Source: Bacillus sp. N13C7
Lineage (GTDB): Bacteria; Bacillota; Bacilli; Bacillales; Bacillaceae
Assembly (NCBI RefSeq): GCF_026790065.1
Contig: NZ_JALAMO010000007.1
Location: 556,829 to 620,828, forward strand
Length of the DNA: 64,000 nt
Direction of reading: 5' to 3'
The notes beneath the pieces were generated by a model. It did no database searches. It saw only the letters and a list, made by a program, of their open reading frames with translations, and had not been told where the DNA came from. Shown here in pieces: positions 8,070-20,022 of this stretch; position 1 is the stretch's first letter; every line of letters starts with the position of its first letter. A program made the translations under genes and the position numbers.

Positions 8070-8855
8070 ATGGCTGCTTCAACATTAACGATCAAAGATC
8101 TTCACGTTGAAATCGAAGGAAAAGAGATCTTAAAGGGTGTAAACCTTGAAATAAAAGGCGGAGAGTTCCACGCAGTAATGGGACCGAACGGAACTGGTAA
8201 ATCCACTCTGTCAGCTGCTATTATGGGGCATCCTAAATATGAAGTAACAAAAGGCAGCATCACGCTTGACGGCAAAGATGTACTGGAGATGGAAGTGGAC
8301 GAGCGTGCGCAGGCAGGCTTATTCCTTGCGATGCAGTACCCAAGTGAAATCAGCGGTGTGACAAATGCCGACTTCCTTCGTTCAGCAATCAATGCGCGCA
8401 GAGAAGAAGGCGATGAAATTTCTCTTATGAAATTCATCCGCAAAATGGACGAAAACATGGAATTTCTTGAAATGGACCCTGAAATGGCTCAGCGCTACCT
8501 TAACGAAGGTTTCTCAGGCGGGGAGAAAAAACGCAACGAAATTCTTCAATTAATGATGATTGAACCAAAAATCGCCATCCTTGATGAAATCGACTCAGGT
8601 CTTGATATTGATGCCCTGAAAGTTGTATCTAAAGGGATCAACAAAATGCGCAGCGAAAACTTCGGCTGCCTGATGATCACTCACTATCAGCGCCTGTTAA
8701 ACTACATCACTCCGGATGTTGTTCACGTTATGATGCAAGGCCGCGTTGTAAAATCCGGCGGTGCAGAGCTTGCACAGCGTCTTGAAGCAGAAGGTTATGA
8801 CTGGATCAAACAAGAACTTGGCATTGAAGACGAAACTGTTGGCCAAGAAGCGTAA
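8070..8855 (+). CDS. sufC: Fe-S assembly ATPase SufC
   Basis: 261-residue ABC-type ATPase that works with SufB and SufD as the SufBC2D scaffold for Fe-S cluster assembly. Walker A GPNGTGKS at 38-45, signature FSGGEKKR, Walker B AILDEIDSG and a switch His in ITHY are present. Despite the ABC fold it is not a transporter component. First gene of sufCDSUB, an essential operon in B. subtilis; TTTTTGGAGGTATAGAT precedes the ATG. Confidence 0.96.
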   Translation: MAASTLTIKDLHVEIEGKEILKGVNLEIKGGEFHAVMGPNGTGKSTLSAAIMGHPKYEVTKGSITLDGKDVLEMEVDERAQAGLFLAMQYPSEISGVTNADFLRSAINARREEGDEISLMKFIRKMDENMEFLEMDPEMAQRYLNEGFSGGEKKRNEILQLMMIEPKIAILDEIDSGLDIDALKVVSKGINKMRSENFGCLMITHYQRLLNYITPDVVHVMMQGRVVKSGGAELAQRLEAEGYDWIKQELGIEDETVGQEA

Positions 8856-8872
8856 GCGTTAGGGGGATTAAC

Positions 8873-11839
<2,967 letters not shown>

Positions 11840-11859
11840 AAGGATTGGAGTGAAAATGG

Positions 11860-13257
11860 ATGGCTAAAAAAATGCCTGATATTGGTGAATACAAGTATGG
11901 TTTTCACGACAAGGACGTTTCCATTTTCCGTTCAGAGCGCGGATTGACAAAAGAAATCGTAGAAGAAATTTCTCGCATGAAAGAAGAGCCTCAATGGATG
12001 CTTGACTTCCGCTTGAAATCACTTGAGCATTTCTACAATATGCCGATGCCTCAATGGGGCGGAGATTTAAACTCACTGAACTTTGACGAAATTACGTACT
12101 ACGTAAAACCGTCTGAGCGTTCAGAGCGTTCTTGGGATGAAGTTCCTGAAGAAATTAAGCAAACATTCGACAAGCTCGGTATTCCTGAAGCTGAACAAAA
12201 ATACCTTGCGGGTGTTTCTGCTCAGTACGAATCTGAGGTTGTTTACCACAACATGAAAGAAGATCTTGAAGCGCAAGGCATCGTCTTTAAAGACACTGAC
12301 AGCGCGCTGAAAGAGAATGAAGATATTTTCCGTGAGCACTGGGCAAAAGTGATCCCGCCGACTGATAACAAGTTCGCGGCGCTTAACTCAGCTGTTTGGT
12401 CCGGCGGATCTTTCATCTACGTTCCTAAAGGCGTGAAGGTGGAAACACCGCTTCAAGCTTACTTCCGCATCAACTCTGAAAACATGGGTCAGTTCGAACG
12501 TACGCTGATCATCGTTGACGAAGAAGCAAGCGTTCATTATGTTGAAGGCTGTACTGCCCCTGTTTACACAACAAACTCACTTCACAGTGCCGTTGTTGAG
12601 ATCATCGTGAAAAAAGGCGGCTACTGCCGTTATACAACGATCCAAAACTGGGCGAACAACGTTTACAACCTTGTAACAAAGCGTACAGTCTGTGAAGAAA
12701 ACGCAACAATGGAATGGATCGACGGCAACATCGGTTCTAAGCTGACAATGAAATATCCGGCTTGTATCCTAAAAGGCGAAGGCGCGCGCGGTATGACGCT
12801 TTCTATCGCTCTTGCAGGTAAAGGCCAGCATCAGGATGCAGGTGCGAAAATGATTCACCTTGCACCAAACACATCATCTACAATCGTATCAAAATCGATT
12901 TCAAAACAGGGCGGAAAAGTAACGTACCGCGGAATCGTCCACTTCGGACGCAAAGCGGAAGGCGCTCGCTCTAACATCGAGTGCGATACGCTCATTATGG
13001 ATAACAAATCAACTTCAGACACAATTCCTTACAATGAAATCTTAAATGATAACATTTCATTGGAGCACGAAGCGAAAGTGTCTAAAGTATCTGAAGAGCA
13101 GCTTTTCTACTTGATGAGCCGCGGCATTTCCGAAGAAGAAGCAACTGAAATGATCGTAATGGGCTTCATCGAGCCATTCACAAAAGAGCTTCCAATGGAA
13201 TACGCAGTTGAAATGAACCGTTTGATTAAGTTCGAAATGGAAGGCTCTATCGGTTAA
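11860..13257 (+). CDS. sufB: Fe-S assembly scaffold protein SufB
   Basis: 465-residue SufB, the central scaffold subunit that assembles the cluster with SufC and SufD. Conserved segments include [24 protein letters not shown] and [10 protein letters not shown]. Last gene of the suf operon; a strong hairpin follows about 80 bases after the stop. Length matches the family. Confidence 0.96.
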
Positions 13258-13335
13258 TGATGAAAACTCCTTTGTTTATCAAGGGTTTTAGAGATAGTTA
13301 TCAATTTTAAAATGGCCAGCGTGCCGAATTTGATG

Positions 13336-13372
13336 TAGAAGACGAACTTTTGAAGTTCGTCTTCTTTTATTT
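13336..13372 (+). terminator. suf operon terminator
   Basis: Hairpin AGAAGACGAACTT / AAGTTCGTCTTCT followed by TTTTATTTTT. It ends the sufCDSUB transcript. Confidence 0.85.
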
Positions 13373-13466
13373 TTCAGATACATATCCACTGTTATTTTGA
13401 TGGTTTTAATACCTTATCGATTAGAATATTTCAGACCTGCGCCGGATAGATTCATTCCTATATCAC

Positions 13467-13518
13467 GCAACCATACAGTTGCTTATGCTTGACATGCAAC
13501 TAATGAGTTGCTTATACT
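13467..13518 (+). promoter_or_regulatory. Promoter with two GCAAC-N6-GTTGC operators
   Basis: TTGACA (13489-13494) and TATACT (13513-13518) with an 18-base spacer. Two identical-architecture palindromes GCAAC-N6-GTTGC lie at 13467-13482 and 13496-13511, centres 29 bases apart; the second sits in the spacer. This is the layout of an autoregulated repressor. The ATG of the next gene starts 7 bases after the -10 hexamer. Confidence 0.7.
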
Positions 13519-13524
13519 CAATAT

Positions 13525-13803
13525 ATGAATTGGAACAAAGACGCTATATTCAAAGCACTCGGCGATTCGACTCGGCGGCTTATATTAGACGAATTATCTG
13601 AACGCAACGAGCTGACGTTGTATGAACTTGCGATACGTCTCATTACGAAGCATAACCTTTCTATTACGCGACAGGCGATAGCTAAACACCTTTCTGTACT
13701 GGAGGATGCAGGACTCGTAACATCAAAACGAAAGGGAAAATATCGAGTACTTATATTTAACAACGAACCACTTAAAAATTTGCTGAAAGGATGGATAGAG
13801 TAA
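13525..13803 (+). CDS. ArsR-family transcriptional regulator
   Basis: 92-residue winged-helix protein: IFKALGDSTRRLILDELSE followed by ITRQAIAKHLSVLEDAGLVTSKRKGKYRVL is the classic ArsR DNA-binding domain. It lacks the metal-binding Cys motif of ArsR/SmtB, as do ArsR members that control other pathways. It very likely represses its own promoter through the GCAAC/GTTGC operators, and may control yurT 110 bases downstream. The start is unusual: no ribosome site is visible and the promoter -10 is only 7 bases away, so the mRNA may be leaderless. There is no alternative internal Met. I do not recall this gene in B. subtilis 168. Confidence 0.8.
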   Translation: MNWNKDAIFKALGDSTRRLILDELSERNELTLYELAIRLITKHNLSITRQAIAKHLSVLEDAGLVTSKRKGKYRVLIFNNEPLKNLLKGWIE

Positions 13804-13912
13804 TTTTATAAAACCAGTACTGAGTTTCTGACAAAGGTTGGGTTGTTTTGCTTGAAGCCGGATTGTTTGCATAGTACCATGCAACATAAATATCAAAGGA
13901 GGCAACAACAAT

Positions 13913-14296
13913 ATGAAAATCATTGTGACCAGTATATTCGTGCAAGATCAAGACAAGGCACTGAAGTTTTATACAGAAAAACTGGGGTTTGTAAAAAAGG
14001 AGGATGTTCCCATGGGGAAATTCAGGTGGATAACGCTTGTTTCTCCTGATGATCAAGACGGAACCGAGCTTTTACTTGAACCGAATGAACATCCTGCCGC
14101 CAAGGAGTATCAAAAGAAGATATTCTCCGAAGGCTTCCCGGCCACAATGTTTGGCGTTGCAGATATTCAAAAAGAGTACAACCGATTAAAGGAAAAAGGC
14201 GTGACGTTTACGATGGAACCGACAAAAATGGGCGAAGTCACAATAGCTGTCTTCGACGATACATGCGGTAACCTTATTCAAATTGTACAGAAGTAA
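13913..14296 (+). CDS. yurT: Glyoxalase/dioxygenase-family protein YurT
   Basis: 127-residue protein of the vicinal oxygen chelate fold: SIFVQDQDKALKFYTEKLGF starts the first beta-alpha-beta unit and FDDTCGNLIQIVQK closes the second. Relatives are glyoxalase I, bleomycin resistance or small-molecule lyases; the substrate is unknown. ATG at 13913 with AAAGGAGGCAACAACAAT ahead. The ArsR-type gene upstream is probably its regulator. A bidirectional hairpin separates it from the convergent yurS. Confidence 0.8.
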   Translation: MKIIVTSIFVQDQDKALKFYTEKLGFVKKEDVPMGKFRWITLVSPDDQDGTELLLEPNEHPAAKEYQKKIFSEGFPATMFGVADIQKEYNRLKEKGVTFTMEPTKMGEVTIAVFDDTCGNLIQIVQK

Positions 14297-14329
14297 CCGA
14301 TTCAGTCGCGTCCTTTTTGTATGCAGAAG

Positions 14330-14362
14330 AAAAACCGCTGGCCGAGGGGCCGCGGTTTTTTA
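14330..14362. terminator. Bidirectional terminator between yurT and yurS
   Basis: AAAAACCGCTGGCC / GGCCGCGGTTTTTT hairpin with A-run on one side and T-run on the other, between two convergent genes. Confidence 0.8.
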
Positions 14363-14632
14363 CTCTTCTTCTATCTCCTGATTGTTGATTTGCTTTACAG
14401 ATGTTTTGCTGTTATCCCTGTTCATCTCTTGTAATTGTGTATAGGCTGTGTCGAATTCTTCCTTTGTCATCTGCTTTGCGGCTAATGCAGAGCATAATAT
14501 AGCAAAGGCGATCGGCATTGTATCAATGTGAATGTCGATATAGACCTTTGAGTTCCCGCTGTTTTCAATCATGGATCCATTGTGAGGCATCTCTTGGGTA
14601 TGTCTGTTGATAGGAATAATATTTTCGTTCAT
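14360..14632 (-). CDS. yurS: Small conserved protein YurS
   Basis: 90-residue acidic, Asn/Gln-rich protein with one mildly hydrophobic helix (MPIAFAILCSALAAKQ). It shares the motif IENSGNSKVYID with the adjacent 49-residue protein upstream (VQNSGNAKVVVN), so the two look related. The start ATG overlaps the stop of that upstream gene (TAATG), pointing to translational coupling. Position and sequence fit yurS of B. subtilis; function is unknown, and spore location is a guess from its composition. Confidence 0.7.
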   Translation of the reverse strand: MNENIIPINRHTQEMPHNGSMIENSGNSKVYIDIHIDTMPIAFAILCSALAAKQMTKEEFDTAYTQLQEMNRDNSKTSVKQINNQEIEEE

Positions 14633-14781
14633 TACTCTTCTCCGTCTTGTGACTGCGCCTGTGCCTGATCCTGATCTGTATTCACGTTGACCACGACTTT
14701 TGCATTACCGCTGTTTTGGACTTTTGCGACTGCCGGATTGCGGTCTGTGTTTTCTTCATTTTCATGACGATTTTCGCTCAT
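14632..14781 (-). CDS. Small Asn/Gln-rich protein upstream of yurS
   Basis: 49 residues, extremely hydrophilic (MSENRHENEENTDRN... ending TDQDQAQAQSQDGEE). A KVQNSGNAKVVVNVN stretch matches a similar stretch in YurS. The start is preceded by GAAAGGATGATACC. The stop codon overlaps the yurS start. It resembles small spore-associated peptides in composition. It may be the gene called yuzN in newer B. subtilis annotation, but I am not sure. Confidence 0.65.
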   Translation of the reverse strand: MSENRHENEENTDRNPAVAKVQNSGNAKVVVNVNTDQDQAQAQSQDGEE

Positions 14782-14939
14782 GGTATCATCCTTTCTCTAT
14801 TGATAGTGACAGGATATTCGATAGGAGAGTAAAGAGATTGGACGGACTTCGCGGTTTTTCCACATTAGGGCAAAAGGTCGAAGGAAAGCATTCTATTTGG
14901 TAAAATGAATAGACATTATAGTAGAAAAGGTGTTTGCAT

Positions 14940-16058
14940 ATGAAATCATACATCATCGTTGGCGCAGGGATTCTCGGCGCGTCGACGGCTTATCATCTCG
15001 CCAAATCAGGCGCTCGAGTTACCGTCATTGATCGGAAAGAGCCGGGACAAGCGACTGATGCGGCGGCGGGGATCGTCTGTCCTTGGCTCTCGCAGCGCCG
15101 TAATCAGGATTGGTATCAGCTTGCTAAGGGAGGGGCACGGTACTATACGGATTTAATCCATCAATTGGAAGATGACGGAGAAACGGATACAGGATATAAA
15201 CGTGTCGGGGCAATCAGTATTCATACTGATGCGTCAAAGCTTGATAAGATGGAAGAACGGGCGTATAAGAGACGGGAGGATGCGCCGGAGATCGGCGACA
15301 TTACCCGCTTGTCTGCAAGTGAAACGAAAAAGCTGTTTCCGATTTTAGCTGATGGCTATGAATCGGTTCATATCAGCGGTGCCGCCCGCGTGAACGGAAG
15401 AGCGCTGTGCCGGTCGCTTTTAAGCGCTGCAGAGAAACGCGGCGCAAAGATCATCAAAGGAAATGCGTCCCTTCTTTTTGAAAATGGAACGGTCACCGGC
15501 GTACAAACAGACACACAGCAGTTTACGGCTGACGCGGTAATTGTGACAGCGGGGGCTTGGGCTAATGAGGTTATGAAGCCCCTTGGGATTCATTTTCAAG
15601 TGTCCTTTCAGAAAGCGCAGATCATGCATTTTGAAATGACAGACACGGATACAGGATCATGGCCGGTTGTCATGCCGCCAAACGATCAGTACATTCTTTC
15701 TTTTGATAACGGCAGAATCGTAGCCGGCGCCACACACGAAAATGATGCTGACCTCAATGATCTGCGTGTGACAGCAGGAGGCCAGCTCGAAGTATTGAGC
15801 AAAGCATTAGCTGTTGCGCCGGGTCTAGCTGATGGCGCTGCCATTGAAACAAGAGTGGGCTTTAGGCCGTTTACACCGGGATTCCTGCCTGTTGTCGGCG
15901 CCGTGCCGAATATCCAAGGGCTTTATGCCGCAAACGGTTTAGGCGCCTCGGGATTAACGATGGGGCCATTCCTAGGTTCAGAGCTCGCAAAGCTCGTTCT
16001 CGGAAAGCAGACGGAAATCGACCTTGGCCCGTATGATCCAGCCGGAGCGCTTGCATAA
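14940..16058 (+). CDS. yurR: FAD-dependent amino-acid oxidase-type enzyme YurR
   Basis: 372-residue DAO-family flavoprotein. The N-terminal Rossmann motif IIVGAGILGASTAYHL binds the FAD ADP part, and TRVGFRPFTPGFLPVVGAV plus GLYAANGLGASGLTMGP near the C-terminus are typical of D-amino acid/sarcosine/glycine oxidase relatives. The substrate is unknown; its place next to the frl locus suggests amine or amino acid oxidation, possibly of glycated amino acids, but this is speculation. ATG 14940 is chosen over TTG 14934 because GAAAAGG lies 9 bases ahead of it. Confidence 0.88.
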   Translation: MKSYIIVGAGILGASTAYHLAKSGARVTVIDRKEPGQATDAAAGIVCPWLSQRRNQDWYQLAKGGARYYTDLIHQLEDDGETDTGYKRVGAISIHTDASKLDKMEERAYKRREDAPEIGDITRLSASETKKLFPILADGYESVHISGAARVNGRALCRSLLSAAEKRGAKIIKGNASLLFENGTVTGVQTDTQQFTADAVIVTAGAWANEVMKPLGIHFQVSFQKAQIMHFEMTDTDTGSWPVVMPPNDQYILSFDNGRIVAGATHENDADLNDLRVTAGGQLEVLSKALAVAPGLADGAAIETRVGFRPFTPGFLPVVGAVPNIQGLYAANGLGASGLTMGPFLGSELAKLVLGKQTEIDLGPYDPAGALA

Positions 16059-16159
16059 TAAATAAAGGCTTAACAAACAAATATATAAAGCGATAGTGGC
16101 TTTTCTCTTCTGTCTGTGTTAGCATTTATCTTTAATGAAAAAGAGGACGTGAACTGATT

Positions 16160-16534
16160 TTGATAAAAATTGATATACCCGCACCGAATGTCACCATCAC
16201 CGAACGACAGCAGTCAGCTGCGCATAACGAGCCGAAAATAAAGCCGATTCACGGATTTATTGACTTTCATCAGATACCACGGGATAAAGGCGGCATCTTC
16301 ATGTTTTACAACATTCATGACGAGCTGCTGTTTGTCGGTAAAGCCAGAAAGCTAAGACAGAGAATTAAGAAGCATTTTGAAGACACTGTTTCACCGATCA
16401 AACATCACAGAGACGAAGTATATAAAATTGAAGTGTGTGTAGTCGATGACCCAATGGAAAGAGATATTTACGAGACATATATCATCAACACACAGCACTC
16501 GAAATACAATATAGACAAGGCATTTTTTAAATAA
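16160..16534 (+). CDS. yurQ: GIY-YIG nuclease-domain protein YurQ
   Basis: 124-residue protein resembling the UvrC N-terminal GIY-YIG domain: GGIFMFYNIHDELLFVG replaces the GxY...YVG core, and KARKLRQRIKKHF follows. The usual UvrC-like catalytic Arg is in this stretch. It lacks other UvrC domains, so it is a stand-alone nuclease-like domain of unknown target. TTG start at 16160 with GAGGACGTG upstream. A terminator hairpin follows. Confidence 0.8.
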   Translation: MIKIDIPAPNVTITERQQSAAHNEPKIKPIHGFIDFHQIPRDKGGIFMFYNIHDELLFVGKARKLRQRIKKHFEDTVSPIKHHRDEVYKIEVCVVDDPMERDIYETYIINTQHSKYNIDKAFFK

Positions 16535-16562
16535 GACGTCAGTCAGCGGACTGAACAGCCGG

Positions 16563-16594
16563 GCCAGAGCTTATGTTAAGCTCTGGCTTTTGAT
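16563..16594 (+). terminator. Terminator after yurQ
   Basis: GCCAGAGCTT / AAGCTCTGGC hairpin followed by TTTTGATTT. Confidence 0.8.
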
Positions 16595-16700
16595 TTGGGC
16601 ATTTTTCCGCATTAAGCCCGTTGTCTATCTTCCAAATAAATTATTGAGAAATTTCAGAAAATAATATTGACAATCCCGGCTGTGGACTTTAATATAACAA

Positions 16701-16726
16701 TATATAACGTTATATAACGTTATATA
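16701..16726 (+). promoter_or_regulatory. Double overlapping FrlR-type operator ahead of frlB
   Basis: Two perfect 16-base palindromes TATATAACGTTATATA at 16701-16716 and 16711-16726, offset by 10 bases (one helical turn). They lie just ahead of the frlB ribosome site. Related palindromes occur before frlO and between frlR and frlP, so FrlR (GntR family) is the likely ligand. Confidence 0.7.
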
Positions 16727-16748
16727 ATAAAAATGAGGAGTGAAGGAT

Positions 16749-17735
16749 TTGAGTCAAGCCACAGCAAAAGTTAATCGTGAGGTTCAAGCTTTCTTGCAGG
16801 ATTTGAAAGGGAAAACCATTGACCATGTATTCTTTGTCGCATGCGGAGGGTCTTCGGCCATTATGTATCCGAGTAAGTATGTGTTTGACAGGGAGTCAAA
16901 ATCAATGAACTCTGACCTTTACAGCTCTAATGAGTTTATTCAGCGGAACCCTGTTCAGCTTGGTGAAAAGTCTCTCGTTATTTTGTGCTCGCATTCGGGT
17001 AATACCCCGGAGACAGTCAAAGCTGCTGCGTTTGCGAGGGGCAAAGGCGCACTTACAATTGCGATGACGTATAAACCGGAGTCTCCTTTAGCGCAGGAAG
17101 CGCAATATGTTGCCCAGTACGATTGGGGTGATGAGGCGCTTGCGATCAATACGAACTATGGCGTTCTGTATCAAATCGTTTTCGGAACCCTGCAAGTTTT
17201 AGAAAACAACACAAAATTCCAACAGGCAATTGAAGGCTTAGACCAATTACAGGCTGTGTATGAAGAAGCCCTTAAGCAGGAAGCTGACAACGCACAGCTA
17301 TTCGCAAAAGCTCATGAAAAAGAAAGCATAATTTATACAATGGCAAGCGGTGCAAACTACGGTGTCGCTTACTCCTACAGCATCTGCATTCTCATGGAAA
17401 TGCAATGGATTCATTCCCACGCCATTCATGCCGGAGAATATTTTCACGGACCGTTTGAAATTATTGATGAATCCGTGCCGTTTATCATCCTGCTCGGTTT
17501 AGATGAAACAAGACCTCTTGAAGAGCGGGCGCTTACCTTCTCGAAAAAGTATGGCAAAAAGCTCACAGTGCTTGATGCCGCAACTTATGACTTCACTGCA
17601 ATTGACGATTCAGTTAAAGGCTACCTTGCTCCGCTTGTTCTCAACCGTGTGCTGAGAAGCTATGCGGACGCGCTGGCAGAGGCGAGAAATCATCCTTTAT
17701 CTCATAGAAGATACATGTGGAAAGTTGAGTATTGA
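16749..17735 (+). CDS. frlB: Fructosamine deglycase FrlB
   Basis: 328-residue enzyme with two SIS sugar-isomerase domains; LCSHSGNTPETVKAA is the phosphosugar-binding loop of the first. It splits the 6-phosphorylated fructosamine of glycated amino acids into glucose 6-phosphate and the amino acid, after phosphorylation by FrlD. TTG at 16749 is chosen: GAGGAG lies 8 bases ahead and the length matches FrlB of strain 168; a GTG at 16740 overlaps that site. Leads the frl operon but is separated from frlO by its own operator. Confidence 0.95.
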   Translation: MSQATAKVNREVQAFLQDLKGKTIDHVFFVACGGSSAIMYPSKYVFDRESKSMNSDLYSSNEFIQRNPVQLGEKSLVILCSHSGNTPETVKAAAFARGKGALTIAMTYKPESPLAQEAQYVAQYDWGDEALAINTNYGVLYQIVFGTLQVLENNTKFQQAIEGLDQLQAVYEEALKQEADNAQLFAKAHEKESIIYTMASGANYGVAYSYSICILMEMQWIHSHAIHAGEYFHGPFEIIDESVPFIILLGLDETRPLEERALTFSKKYGKKLTVLDAATYDFTAIDDSVKGYLAPLVLNRVLRSYADALAEARNHPLSHRRYMWKVEY

Positions 17736-17758
17736 TCTAAAAATGAGGAACCATTATG

Positions 17759-17796
17759 CATTAGACTATAATGTTATATAACATTATAGTCTAATG
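17759..17796 (+). promoter_or_regulatory. 38-bp perfect palindrome ahead of frlO
   Basis: Perfect inverted repeat over 38 bases centred on ATGTTATATAACAT, between the frlB stop and the frlO ribosome site. The core resembles the TATATAACGTTATATA operators, so it is a likely FrlR site. In RNA it would form a long AU-rich hairpin. Confidence 0.7.
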
Positions 17797-17815
17797 TCCA
17801 GAGGAGGCCAACCCT

Positions 17816-19084
17816 TTGAAGAAAATGTTGTTGTTTTTGATCATTGCAGCTGTCAGTATGCTCACCATTGCGGGCTGTTCGAGCCAAAGCAGTTCGGCGG
17901 ACGGAAAGGTGACATTGAAATTTTTCCACAGATGGCCGAAGGAGCCAGAAAAAAGTTATTTTGAAGAGGTTGTTAAGGAATTTGAAAAAGAACACCCGGA
18001 TATCGACATTCAAATTGAAGCCGTTTTAAATGACTCCTATAAAGATAAAATTAAGGTCATGCTGGGAACCACCAGCCCTCCTGACATTTACTTCTCTTGG
18101 AGCGACGAGTTTGCGTTTAAATTTATCAGAGGCAATAAAGCCCTTGATCTCTCGTCCTACTACAAAAATGATTCAGATTGGTCATCACAGCTCGTTCAAT
18201 CGCAAATTACACCATTCACTTATGAAAACAAGCAATATGGCGTGCCGTGGCAAATGGATGCTAAATCATTTTTCTATAATAAAGACATTTTTCAAAAGCT
18301 GAACCTTGATCCCCCGAAGACATGGGATGAATTAATTGAAGTGTCAAAGAAGCTGAAAGAAAACGGCTATACACCGATCAGCTTCGGAACAAAGGCGACT
18401 TGGACAATCTCGCACTATATCGGCACGCTCAATCAGCGGATGGTCAATGAAAAAACGCGAGACAAGGACTATAACGCCAAAACGGGTGAATTTACTGATG
18501 AAGGCTATGTAAAAGCCCTTGAAAAGCTTCAGGAGCTGATGCCTTATTTTAATAAACATGTAAACTCCGTCGACCACGAATATGTGAGACAGCAATTTAA
18601 GAGTGGAAAGTCGGCGATGATATATGCGGAAACAGCGGAAATCAAGCTGGTTGAACCAGTAAATTTGGGGATGTTCCCATTCCCTGAAATCAGCGGGCAA
18701 AAAGGATCTTCAGACGCGTTAACGGGCGCGCCGGAAGGGTTCATGATTTCCTCAAGAACAAAACATCCGAAGGAAGCGATGGAATTTTTGCAGTTTCTGA
18801 CGTCGAAAAAAATGGGTGAAAAGCTCGTGAAAGAGGTCGGGAAATATAGTGCCGTACAAGGAACGGCTACTGAAGAAAATTCTACAGCCATTCAGCGTGA
18901 AGCAGTTCAGCAAATTGTTGATGCCGAATCAATGGTTCCGTGGTTTGATATGGATGTCGATGTTGAAATTGCAGATGCGTACTTAACAAGCGTCCAGCAA
19001 ATGCTTGGCGGCGACATGACACCGGAGCAGGTCATGAAAGCTGTTCAAAAAGCGGCGAAGCAAGTGAGGGCGCAAGCTGAATAA
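17816..19084 (+). CDS. frlO: Fructosamine ABC importer binding lipoprotein FrlO
   Basis: 422-residue extracellular sugar-type solute-binding protein. The signal peptide ends in the lipobox TIAGC with Cys21 as lipid attachment. It captures fructosamines (glycated amino acids) for import by FrlNM. TTG start after AGAGGAGGCCAACCC. Large hairpins flank the gene on both sides, which may give it a stable separate mRNA for higher expression than the permeases. Confidence 0.95.
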   Translation: MKKMLLFLIIAAVSMLTIAGCSSQSSSADGKVTLKFFHRWPKEPEKSYFEEVVKEFEKEHPDIDIQIEAVLNDSYKDKIKVMLGTTSPPDIYFSWSDEFAFKFIRGNKALDLSSYYKNDSDWSSQLVQSQITPFTYENKQYGVPWQMDAKSFFYNKDIFQKLNLDPPKTWDELIEVSKKLKENGYTPISFGTKATWTISHYIGTLNQRMVNEKTRDKDYNAKTGEFTDEGYVKALEKLQELMPYFNKHVNSVDHEYVRQQFKSGKSAMIYAETAEIKLVEPVNLGMFPFPEISGQKGSSDALTGAPEGFMISSRTKHPKEAMEFLQFLTSKKMGEKLVKEVGKYSAVQGTATEENSTAIQREAVQQIVDAESMVPWFDMDVDVEIADAYLTSVQQMLGGDMTPEQVMKAVQKAAKQVRAQAE

Positions 19085-19087
19085 ATC

Positions 19088-19120
19088 AAAGAAAAGGTGA
19101 ACCTCGCACCTTTTCTTTTT
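19088..19120 (+). terminator. Hairpin between frlO and frlN
   Basis: AAAGAAAAGGTG / CACCTTTTCTTT stem followed by TT. It looks like an intrinsic terminator inside the operon, just ahead of the frlN ribosome site; it likely lets only part of transcription pass and protects the frlO 3' end. Confidence 0.75.
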
Positions 19121-19140
19121 ATAAAGGAGATGAGATATCC

Positions 19141-20019
19141 TTGGTCAACCAGAATAAGATAATCCCCTATTTGTTTTTGGTGCCCGCTCTCGTTTTTTTA
19201 CTTTTCGTTTATATCCCGATTTTTGAGAATGTCTTCCTCAGCCTGTTTCAGTGGAGCTCTTTTTCTCCGGAAAAAACGTTTATTGGCTTAAATAACTATG
19301 TTGAATTATTTCATGATCCTGTCTTCTACCAGGCACTTACCAATAATGTGCTTTATGCAGTGATCTCAATTGTATGCCAGGTATTTGGCGGTTTGATTTT
19401 GGCGGCGGTGCTTGAGGATAAGCTGGTCAGAAAATGGTCGCCGTTTTTTCGCACCGTTTTCTTTTTGCCGGTTGTCATCTCAATGACGGTGATCGCGCTT
19501 TTGTTTGATTTTATTTACAACCCGGAGACAGGGCTTTTGAATCAGCTGCTTCAGGCTATTGGCCTTGATCAGCTGACAAGGGCTTGGCTCGGGGATGACA
19601 GCACGGCTATGCTTTCTGTCATTTTTGTGTCTCAATGGCAGTCTGTCGGTTATATTGCGATGCTGTACATTGTGTCGATTCAAAAAATACCGGATGAACT
19701 GTATGAAGCAGCCCGTCTTGACGGTGCGGGGAAAATTCAGCAGTTTTTTCATATTACCGTTCCCCAGACGAAAGAGATGTCTTTTGTTGCAGTAGTGATG
19801 ACGCTGACCGGCGCCTTTACGGTATTTAATGAACCGTACATATTGACTGGCGGCGGGCCGGGAAATGCTTCAGAAGTCTTAAGCACGTTTTTATATAAAA
19901 GCGCCTTTACAAAGGATATGATGGGCTATGCTTCAGCAATTGCCACTGTGGTGTTAATCATTACGCTCGCATTGTCGCTCATTCAAATGAAGTTCTTTAA
20001 AACCGGAAAGGAGGAGTAA
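19141..20019 (+). CDS. frlN: Fructosamine ABC importer permease FrlN
   Basis: 292-residue MalF-type permease with six hydrophobic segments and the EAA loop (LYEAARLDGAGKIQQFFHITVP). It pairs with FrlM. TTG start at 19141 with AAAGGAGATGAGATATCC. The frlM start follows after 3 bases. Confidence 0.93.
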   Translation: MVNQNKIIPYLFLVPALVFLLFVYIPIFENVFLSLFQWSSFSPEKTFIGLNNYVELFHDPVFYQALTNNVLYAVISIVCQVFGGLILAAVLEDKLVRKWSPFFRTVFFLPVVISMTVIALLFDFIYNPETGLLNQLLQAIGLDQLTRAWLGDDSTAMLSVIFVSQWQSVGYIAMLYIVSIQKIPDELYEAARLDGAGKIQQFFHITVPQTKEMSFVAVVMTLTGAFTVFNEPYILTGGGPGNASEVLSTFLYKSAFTKDMMGYASAIATVVLIITLALSLIQMKFFKTGKEE

Positions 20020-20022
20020 CAG

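Noticed and set aside
13258-13335. Possible integrase attachment site just after sufB (TTTGTTTATCAAGGGTTTTAGAG)
   Set aside because: No integrase, prophage or duplicated copy is present in the window, so there is nothing to support it.
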